Source: Deltaproteobacteria bacterium RBG_13_52_11 (GTDB taxonomy: Bacteria; Desulfobacterota; B13-G15; RBG-16-54-18). From it: 11,289 nucleotides of DNA. Positions 6,876-11,289 of the stretch are shown in pieces. The stretch's first letter is position 1; each line of letters begins with the position of its first letter. The notes beneath the pieces are model-generated. The model was not told where the DNA came from. It was given only the letters and a program-made list of their open reading frames with translations, and searched no databases. The stretch spans positions 1 through 11,289 of the forward strand of contig MGQF01000103.1 in the NCBI GenBank assembly GCA_001797745.1, given 5' to 3'. The translations under genes and the position numbers were made by a program.

Positions 6876-7967
6876 TTACTTCTTCTGCCGCCATTTACCC
6901 CCTCCCGTCCCTCCCCGCTCTTCTTCCAATGCCGCAAAATCCTTGAGGAGCTCTTCCTGTCTCTTGGTGAGTTTTGTGGGTACCAAGACGGCGGCTTGTA
7001 TAATCTGGTCCCCTTTGCCTCGGCTGTGAAGGTGAGGAATTCCTTCACCCCGTAACTTGAATATCTCCCCTGGTTGGGTCCCTTTGGGAATATGAATCTT
7101 CTTGGCGCCATCCAAGGTGGGGACTTCAATTTCGCCCCCGAGGGCAGCCATGGTAAACGATATGGGGACGCGACAAATAATATCGTCCCCTTCCCGCTCG
7201 AAAAACTCGTGGGGATCAACATAGATAATGACGTACAGATCACCTTGAGGGCCACCCCTTTCCCCTTCCTCCCCTTCTCCTCTCAGCCTGAGACGGGAAC
7301 CAGTATCCACCCCGGGGGGAACCTGAAGAGAAACCTTCTTCCTCTTCTTTGCCAGCCCCGCCCCTCCACATGACTTGCAAGGATTGGAGATTACCTTCCC
7401 CTCACCGCGGCAATAAGAGCACGTAGTACTAATAGTAAAAAAGCCGTGGGACCTATTAATTTGTCCCCTGCCGTGACAGTGAGGGCACACTTGAGGTGTG
7501 GAACCAGCTTGTGCTCCTGTTCCGTTGCACACATCGCAACGTCCCTTGTTGAAGATCTCGATCTCAGTCTCCATACCGAAGGCAGCATCCAACAGGGATA
7601 TCTTCAAATCATATCTGAGATCCGCGCCAGGTCTTACACCCCTTCGGGAGGAACGAGGGGAAAAACCAAAAAACTCTTCGAAGATGTCGCCGAATGAGGA
7701 AAATATATCATCAAAGCCTCTAAACCCCGTGAACCCAGAGCTCTTGAGGCCATCGTGTCCGTAAAAGTCATATATTTCCCTCTTGTTTGGTTCCCTGAGG
7801 ACCTCGTAGGCCTCTGACGCCTCCTTGAACCTTTCTTCAGCCTCTTTGTCGCTCGGATTGCGATCGGGGTGGTACTTCAAGGCCATCCGCCGATACGCCT
7901 TTTTTATATCCTCATCGGAGGCGTTACGAGTTACTCCTAAGATTTCATAATAATCCCGCTTATCCAT
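6876..7967 (-). CDS. dnaJ: Type I Hsp40 co-chaperone DnaJ
   Basis: DnaJ delivers unfolded clients to DnaK and stimulates its ATPase in the cytoplasm. The 363-residue protein has all type I domains in order. The J domain (1-70) carries HPD at 33-35, and a G/F-rich linker follows (about 78-103). The zinc domain has four CxxCxGxG-like repeats with cysteine pairs C144/C147, C161/C164, C183/C186 and C197/C200. The two C-terminal client-binding domains and a short GGTGGGKW tail complete it. The start at 7967 gives the canonical MDKRDYYEILGV but has no Shine-Dalgarno sequence. A good promoter lies 38-66 bases upstream. No dnaK or grpE is adjacent, and no CIRCE repeat is seen. The end overlaps the start of yacG by 19 bases, suggesting cotranscription. 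Confidence 0.97.
   Translation of the reverse strand: MDKRDYYEILGVTRNASDEDIKKAYRRMALKYHPDRNPSDKEAEERFKEASEAYEVLREPNKREIYDFYGHDGLKSSGFTGFRGFDDIFSSFGDIFEEFFGFSPRSSRRGVRPGADLRYDLKISLLDAAFGMETEIEIFNKGRCDVCNGTGAQAGSTPQVCPHCHGRGQINRSHGFFTISTTCSYCRGEGKVISNPCKSCGGAGLAKKRKKVSLQVPPGVDTGSRLRLRGEGEEGERGGPQGDLYVIIYVDPHEFFEREGDDIICRVPISFTMAALGGEIEVPTLDGAKKIHIPKGTQPGEIFKLRGEGIPHLHSRGKGDQIIQAAVLVPTKLTKRQEELLKDFAALEEERGGTGGGKWRQKK
6898..6916 (-). other. G-quadruplex motif covering the yacG ribosome binding site
   Basis: The minus strand carries G-runs of 4, 3, 3 and 5 bases (6916-6913, 6911-6909, 6906-6904, 6902-6898) with loops of 1, 2 and 1 bases, a pattern known to give stable quadruplexes. It lies in the last codons of dnaJ and contains the yacG Shine-Dalgarno GGAGG (6905-6901), three to four bases before its ATG. 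Folding in RNA would hide that ribosome binding site unless dnaJ translation keeps it open. Confidence 0.55.
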
Positions 7968-8004
7968 GACTTTTTTTCAACAAAAAAGGCTCGATTGCGT
8001 CTTT

Positions 8005-8033
8005 AATATAATAACCATTGACACACTTTTCAA
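8005..8033 (-). promoter_or_regulatory. Sigma70-type promoter for dnaJ
   Basis: Read on the minus strand, TTGAAA (8033-8028) is followed after exactly 17 bases by TATATT (8010-8005); each box matches five of six consensus bases. Transcription would begin near 7998, leaving a leader of about 30 bases before the dnaJ ATG. I see no heat-shock sigma32-like or CIRCE sequence, so a housekeeping promoter is the plain reading. Confidence 0.6.
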
Positions 8034-8046
8034 TATCTGGTTCAAT
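8018..8046 (+). promoter_or_regulatory. Possible promoter for ccsA, interleaved with the dnaJ promoter
   Basis: A perfect TTGACA (8018-8023) lies on the plus strand 17 bases before TTCAAT (8041-8046), a weak -10 with four of six matches. It occupies the spacer of the minus-strand dnaJ promoter, so the two polymerase sites overlap. Transcription would start near 8053, shortly before the ccsA ribosome binding site. Confidence 0.35.
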
Positions 8047-8075
8047 AACCGCGAAATATTGAGGAGGGGCTCGAA

Positions 8076-8912
8076 GTGTATAATCCTTACTTCTTTAACT
8101 GCGCCATGCTTATCTATATCATCGCCTTTGTGTGTTACCTCTTCTTTATGGCAACAAAAAAGCAGGCGTTGGGCAGGTTTGCTTACGGTGTTATCCTCAC
8201 TGGTTTTTTCATTCACCTCATGGGTTTGTTGCTCCGCTGGTGGGAGAGTCACACCACGGGATACGGATATATACCCCTTTCTAATATGTATGAATCCCTC
8301 GTATTTTTTTCCTGGGCCATCGTCGTGGTGTATCTAATCGTTGATATCAGATATCACCAGAGGAACATCGGTGTCATCGCCGCTCCTCTGGCTGCCATCA
8401 CTATTGCCGTAACCTCTTTGGTACGGGGGGTAAAGAGCGATATCAGCCCTCTCATGCCTGCCCTGCAAAGCAACTGGTTGGCCATCCACGTGATTACCTG
8501 CTTCCTTGGCTATGCTGCTTTCGCCATCGCCTTTGGGATAAGCATTGCCTACATAATTCAGTCAAAAAGGGGGTCATCCCCTCGCGGCCCTATAAGCTGG
8601 CTACCCTCATTGCAGACATTAGATGAAATAAATTACAAAGCTATTGTCATCGGGTTTCCCATGCTGACCCTCGGTATTATCACCGGCGCAGCATGGGCTA
8701 GCTATGCCTGGGGCAGCTATTGGAGCTGGGATCCTAAGGAAACCTGGTCCTTAATTACGTGGTTTATCTACGCTGCCTTCTTACACGCCAGATACACCCA
8801 CGAGTGGCGGGGGAAAAAGACCGCCCTGCTTTCCATAATAGGTTTTTGTGCGGTCATCTTTACCTATTTTGGGGTAAACTTCCTGCTCTCTGGTTTACAC
8901 AGCTACCTGTAA
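8076..8912 (+). CDS. ccsA: Cytochrome c assembly protein CcsA/ResC (system II)
   Basis: CcsA (also called CcsB or ResC) is an integral membrane protein that, with ResB, carries haem across the membrane and attaches it to apocytochromes c. The 278-residue product is highly hydrophobic with about eight membrane segments. It contains the tryptophan-rich haem-handling WWD motif, WGSYWSWDPKETWSLITW (212-229). Conserved-type histidines appear in WLAIHV (H138) and near the C terminus in GLHSY (H275). GTG at 8076 is chosen because GAGGAGG (8061-8067) is well spaced upstream. No resB lies next to it within the window, which is unusual since the two are commonly adjacent or fused. Its divergent neighbour is dnaJ. 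Confidence 0.92.
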   Translation: MYNPYFFNCAMLIYIIAFVCYLFFMATKKQALGRFAYGVILTGFFIHLMGLLLRWWESHTTGYGYIPLSNMYESLVFFSWAIVVVYLIVDIRYHQRNIGVIAAPLAAITIAVTSLVRGVKSDISPLMPALQSNWLAIHVITCFLGYAAFAIAFGISIAYIIQSKRGSSPRGPISWLPSLQTLDEINYKAIVIGFPMLTLGIITGAAWASYAWGSYWSWDPKETWSLITWFIYAAFLHARYTHEWRGKKTALLSIIGFCAVIFTYFGVNFLLSGLHSYL

Positions 8913-8919
8913 TCTAATA

Positions 8920-8965
8920 CGTAGGCCTGCCGAAAATAAAGATAGAGACCCTCTTTTAACCTACG
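8920..8965. repeat. Short inverted repeat between ccsA and acpS
   Basis: CGTAGG (8920-8925) and CCTACG (8960-8965) are perfect 6-base arms 34 bases apart, starting 8 bases after the ccsA stop. No T-run follows directly, so a terminator is doubtful. The rest of the 138-base spacer up to acpS shows no gene and no clear promoter. Confidence 0.25.
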
Positions 8966-9050
8966 AGGCGGCTATTATTCAAACAGTCCCTAAAAGATCA
9001 AGATTTTAAAACCATTGCTTTTTTTTGTTCCTTTCGCTATCTTTTTAGTA

Positions 9051-9428
9051 ATGGTCTATGGTATCGGCGTCGACATCATAAAAATAGAGAGGTTTGAGCG
9101 GGCCCTGGAAAGATGGGGAGATCGCCTCCGCGAGCGGGTATTTACCCCGCAGGAGTTATCGATCTGCCATAATAAGGCCCAGCCGGGCAAGCATTTAGCC
9201 CTCCGCTTTGCCGCCAAAGAGGCCTTTTTAAAGGCCCTAGGCATCGGGATGTTCCAAGGGGTAGCGTGGAAAGAGATAGAGATCATCAATGATTCCCTGG
9301 GACGGCCTCGGATGGGCCTCAGGGGTGATGCCGCAAAGATCTGCCAGGGAAAAAGGATTAAGGAGATCTTTGTGAGCATCTCCCATGAAGCAGAATATGG
9401 GGTCGCCCACGTGTTGTTGGAGGCATAA
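9051..9428 (+). CDS. acpS: Holo-[acyl-carrier-protein] synthase AcpS
   Basis: AcpS transfers 4'-phosphopantetheine from coenzyme A to a serine of acyl carrier protein, activating it for fatty acid synthesis. The 125-residue protein is of normal length. It has the magnesium-binding GIGVDIIKIERF (4-15, D8), the second signature FAAKEAFLKALG (53-64, E57) and the C-terminal SISHE (109-113). ATG 9051 was preferred to a TTG at 9015, which would add twelve hydrophobic residues not found in the family. No clear Shine-Dalgarno sequence precedes it. The stop is one base from the nnrDE start, whose ribosome binding site lies inside the acpS end, so the two are surely cotranscribed. Confidence 0.95.
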   Translation: MVYGIGVDIIKIERFERALERWGDRLRERVFTPQELSICHNKAQPGKHLALRFAAKEAFLKALGIGMFQGVAWKEIEIINDSLGRPRMGLRGDAAKICQGKRIKEIFVSISHEAEYGVAHVLLEA

Positions 9429-9429
9429 C

Positions 9430-11034
9430 GTGAAACTGGTAACCGCCAACCAAATGCAAGACCTGGATCGTAGAACCGTCCAAGAGTGTGGTATCCCCGG
9501 CATCGTCTTGATGGAGAATGCCGGAAGGGGTGCTGCTGAACTCCTCGTGCGCTTTTTCCCCGAGGTCCGCACAGGATGGGTCGCCATTTTGGCAGGCCCA
9601 GGAAACAACGGTGGTGATGGCTTCGTCATCGCCAGACACCTGAAGAATTGGGGGGTACATACGGAAGTATACCTCTTTGCATCCATAGGTGATGTAAAAG
9701 GTGACGCCCTGACAAACCTCCAGGTGTGGCTCAATATGGGGGGAGAGTTGGTAGAGGTCATCTACAAAGGTGATTTTATTCGGGTAAAAAAGGAGTTTTC
9801 TGGGGCGAGCCTCATTGTCGATGCCATCTTTGGTACCGGGCTGAATTCAGAGGTTAAGGGCCATCTCAAGGAAGTTATACCCTTTATTAATTCCCTCCCT
9901 CAACCGGTGATGGCCGTTGACATCCCTTCTGGCATTGATGCTACGGGAGGAAAGGTGTTAGGGGCAGCCATCCAAGCCACCCTGACCACCACTTTTTGCC
10001 TGGCCAAGATCGGACAGATGATCGAACCTGGCGCGCATCATGTGGGGAAATTAGAGGTCGTCGACATCGGTATCCCCCGCTCGCTCATAGAAGAAGCCAA
10101 TATCAAGACCCATCTCATCGACCCAGATGAGCTGGATTTGAGGCTCCTTGCCCCCCGACCTGCCCAGGCCCATAAAGGGGATTACGGCCACCTCTTCGTC
10201 TTGGCTGGCTCACCGGGTAAAACCGGGGCAGCAGCCATGGTCTGCCACGGAGCCCTGCGTACAGGGATTGGTCTCGTCACCCTCGGTATACCTGCCAGCC
10301 TCAATCCCATCCTCGAGGCGAAACTCACAGAGGCCATGACTGAACCCCTTCCGGATGCAGCAGCAGGATACCTTTCCGCTGACGCAGCGGAAAGGATCCG
10401 ACAGCTCTTGGAGGGGAAAACAGCCTTGGCCCTGGGCCCAGGGATTTCCATCCAGCCCCAAGTTCAGGAGCTCCTTTTGGAGCTCATCCCTATGGTTCCA
10501 GTCCCCCTCATCATAGACGCCGATGGAATCACCGCCCTGGCCCTACGGCCAGAGGTCCTGAAGAAATGCAAGGGCACCGTAGTCCTCACTCCCCATCCTG
10601 GTGAGATGGCGCGCCTCGCAGGCACCACAACTCAAAAGGTGCAGGCGGACCGGATAGGAGTTGCCAAGGAATTTGCCTCCACATACGGCTGTATCGTCGT
10701 CCTCAAGGGGAACAGAACCGTCATCGCCACCCCTCAGGAGGAGGTCTACATCAACCAGACCGGCAACCCAGGTATGGCCTCAGGAGGTACTGGGGATGTC
10801 CTCACCGGCATGATCGGCGGTCTTATTGCCCAAGGGCTCCCCTCCCTGGAGGCTGCCAAATGGGGGGTATTCCTTCACGGATTGTCCGGAGATATAGCTG
10901 CCCACGAGTTAGGGGAAATCCCCCTCATCGCGAGCGACATCATCGACTACCTCCCCGTTGCCCTGAGCGAGGTGAAAGCCCGTGCCAACAGGCAGGACAG
11001 TGGAAATCACCTCTCATACCCATCAAGAGACTGA
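9430..11034 (+). CDS. nnr: Bifunctional NAD(P)H-hydrate epimerase / ADP-dependent NAD(P)HX dehydratase
   Basis: This two-domain enzyme repairs hydrated NADH and NADPH. The N-terminal YjeF_N domain (about 1-215) interconverts R and S epimers, and the C-terminal ribokinase-like domain (about 225-515) dehydrates the S form using ADP. The epimerase motifs are GPGNNGGDGF (57-66), VDAIFGTGL (130-138) and VDIPSGID (163-170). The dehydratase motifs are HKGDYGHLFVLAGS (248-261), DADG (363-366), TPHPGE (387-392) and GGTGDVLTG (452-460). Total length is 534 residues. GTG 9430 is the start: GGAGG (9419-9423) lies six bases upstream and the acpS stop is one base away. The gene overlaps tsaE at its 3' end. 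Both active sites look complete. Confidence 0.95.
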   Translation: MKLVTANQMQDLDRRTVQECGIPGIVLMENAGRGAAELLVRFFPEVRTGWVAILAGPGNNGGDGFVIARHLKNWGVHTEVYLFASIGDVKGDALTNLQVWLNMGGELVEVIYKGDFIRVKKEFSGASLIVDAIFGTGLNSEVKGHLKEVIPFINSLPQPVMAVDIPSGIDATGGKVLGAAIQATLTTTFCLAKIGQMIEPGAHHVGKLEVVDIGIPRSLIEEANIKTHLIDPDELDLRLLAPRPAQAHKGDYGHLFVLAGSPGKTGAAAMVCHGALRTGIGLVTLGIPASLNPILEAKLTEAMTEPLPDAAAGYLSADAAERIRQLLEGKTALALGPGISIQPQVQELLLELIPMVPVPLIIDADGITALALRPEVLKKCKGTVVLTPHPGEMARLAGTTTQKVQADRIGVAKEFASTYGCIVVLKGNRTVIATPQEEVYINQTGNPGMASGGTGDVLTGMIGGLIAQGLPSLEAAKWGVFLHGLSGDIAAHELGEIPLIASDIIDYLPVALSEVKARANRQDSGNHLSYPSRD

Positions 11035-11289
11035 GCGGATAGGGTCCTTATTGGGCGAGATTCTCACCAGGGGTGATATCATCGCCCTTTCTGGGGAGTT
11101 GGGGGCAGGAAAGACCACCCTCGTCAGGGGTATAGCCCGGGGCATGGGCATTGAGGATGGAGAGGTGGCTAGTCCGTCCTTTACGCTTGTCAATGAATAT
11201 GAAGGCCCCCTCCCCCTTTTCCACTTAGACCTCTATCGGCTCGAAGATGAAAAAGAGCTCCTTGGCATAGACTATGAAGAATATATCAG
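10982..11289 (+). CDS. tsaE: tRNA t6A biosynthesis ATPase TsaE, N-terminal part (cut by window edge)
   Basis: TsaE is the ATPase that works with TsaB and TsaD to make N6-threonylcarbamoyladenosine at position 37 of ANN-decoding tRNAs. The visible 102 residues include the TSHTHQET start region, the Walker A GELGAGKTTLVRG, SPSFTLVNEY and FHLDLYRL, all in family order. GTG 10982 has GAGGTG seven bases upstream. A second in-frame GTG at 11000 (giving VEITSHTHQET) has a weaker site and is also plausible. Either way the start lies inside nnrDE (overlap 53 or 35 bases), so translation is probably coupled. The 3' end lies beyond the window. Confidence 0.93.
   Translation, partial: MPTGRTVEITSHTHQETERIGSLLGEILTRGDIIALSGELGAGKTTLVRGIARGMGIEDGEVASPSFTLVNEYEGPLPLFHLDLYRLEDEKELLGIDYEEYI

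Larger units (their letters stand above)
6691..6894 (-). pseudogene. yacG: YacG-type zinc-binding DNA gyrase inhibitor with an in-frame TGA at codon 14
   Basis: YacG is a small zinc-ribbon protein that binds GyrB and inhibits DNA gyrase in E. coli. Read through the TGA, this frame gives 67 codons plus TAA: MAAEEVKAWCPRC, then TGA (6855-6853), then KVIHGGGTPYRPFCSQRC and KLIDLGKWIEEEYRICGDK. All four zinc cysteines (C10, C13, C28, C32) and the family signature RPFCS-RCK-IDLG-W are intact. TGA sits exactly where the family has the glycine of CPxCGK, so one base change from GGA explains it. The start at 6894 has an excellent GGAGG six bases upstream and overlaps the end of dnaJ by 19 bases. The intact downstream signature means the lesion is recent, a sequence error, or read through. 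TGA is an ordinary stop elsewhere in the window (pyrD, nnrDE). The C terminus is glycine-rich. Confidence 0.8.

Noticed and set aside
6691..6894. Genetic code in which TGA is glycine genome-wide
   Set aside because: pyrD and nnrDE end in TGA at the expected family C termini, so TGA is a normal stop here.
6807..7255. Open frames on both strands around 6797-7373 and 7446-7764
   Set aside because: They are shadows of dnaJ and yacG in other frames, with Pro/Ser-rich low-complexity translations and no recognisable family.
7968..8075. CIRCE heat-shock operator upstream of dnaJ
   Set aside because: No TTAGCACTC-N9-GAGTGCTAA-like repeat is present; the promoter looks like an ordinary housekeeping type.
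8920..8965. Rho-independent terminator after ccsA
   Set aside because: The 6-base arms are 34 bases apart and are not followed by a T-run.
9015..9050. Longer acpS start at a TTG, giving a hydrophobic N-terminal extension
   Set aside because: The extension is not part of the AcpS family, and the ATG at 9051 matches the usual N terminus.
9237..9761. Minus-strand open frames within acpS and nnrDE
   Set aside because: They are antisense to two confidently identified genes and have no recognisable motif or ribosome binding site.

Overview
The window looks like chromosomal core DNA from a Gram-negative, probably anaerobic bacterium. A Desulfobacterota/deltaproteobacterial-type lineage is my best guess. 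The reasons are a type 1B, NAD-linked dihydroorotate dehydrogenase (PyrD plus PyrK), a system II cytochrome c assembly protein (CcsA), molybdenum-cofactor and cobalamin tailoring enzymes, and a large exported TPR protein of the kind found in the periplasm. No mobile element, phage gene, tRNA, rRNA or CRISPR array is visible. The organism assignment is inference only.

Layout. (1) Positions 1-5181, minus strand: six overlapping genes read leftward as one apparent operon, mobA - exported TPR protein - rimI - pyrK - pyrD - recJ (recJ runs off the left edge). Every junction overlaps, including a TAATG and an ATGA stop/start junction. (2) 5182-5375: an AT-rich divergent spacer with a perfect 9-bp palindrome near mobA and a good sigma70-type promoter for the rightward gene. 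(3) 5376-6666, plus strand: a YfcE-type metallophosphoesterase, then a 217-bp spacer with two inverted-repeat structures, then cobO (cob(I)alamin adenosyltransferase). (4) 6691-7967, minus strand: dnaJ followed by an overlapping small gene, yacG, whose reading frame contains an in-frame TGA. (5) 7968-8075: a divergent spacer with interleaved promoters. (6) 8076-11289, plus strand: ccsA, acpS, the bifunctional NAD(P)HX repair gene nnrDE, and the start of tsaE (runs off the right edge). acpS-nnrDE-tsaE are closely packed.

How the genes fit together. PyrK and PyrD form one enzyme of pyrimidine synthesis. MobA, CobO and CcsA supply cofactors (molybdopterin guanine dinucleotide, adenosylcobalamin, covalent c-type haem) typical of respiratory or anaerobic metabolism. 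AcpS, the NAD(P)HX repair enzyme and TsaE are housekeeping genes (acyl-carrier activation, cofactor repair, tRNA t6A). RecJ, RimI and DnaJ are general maintenance genes.

The most unusual locus is 6691-6916. yacG has a strong ribosome binding site and all four zinc cysteines, but codon 14, the glycine of the CPxCGK motif, reads TGA. Directly after it lies a compact G:C hairpin that fits my recollection of the spacing rules for a bacterial selenocysteine element. The gene is also bracketed by two canonical G-quadruplex motifs on its coding strand, one covering its ribosome binding site. A simple nonsense mutation or sequence error is the most economical explanation, but recoding deserves a check.
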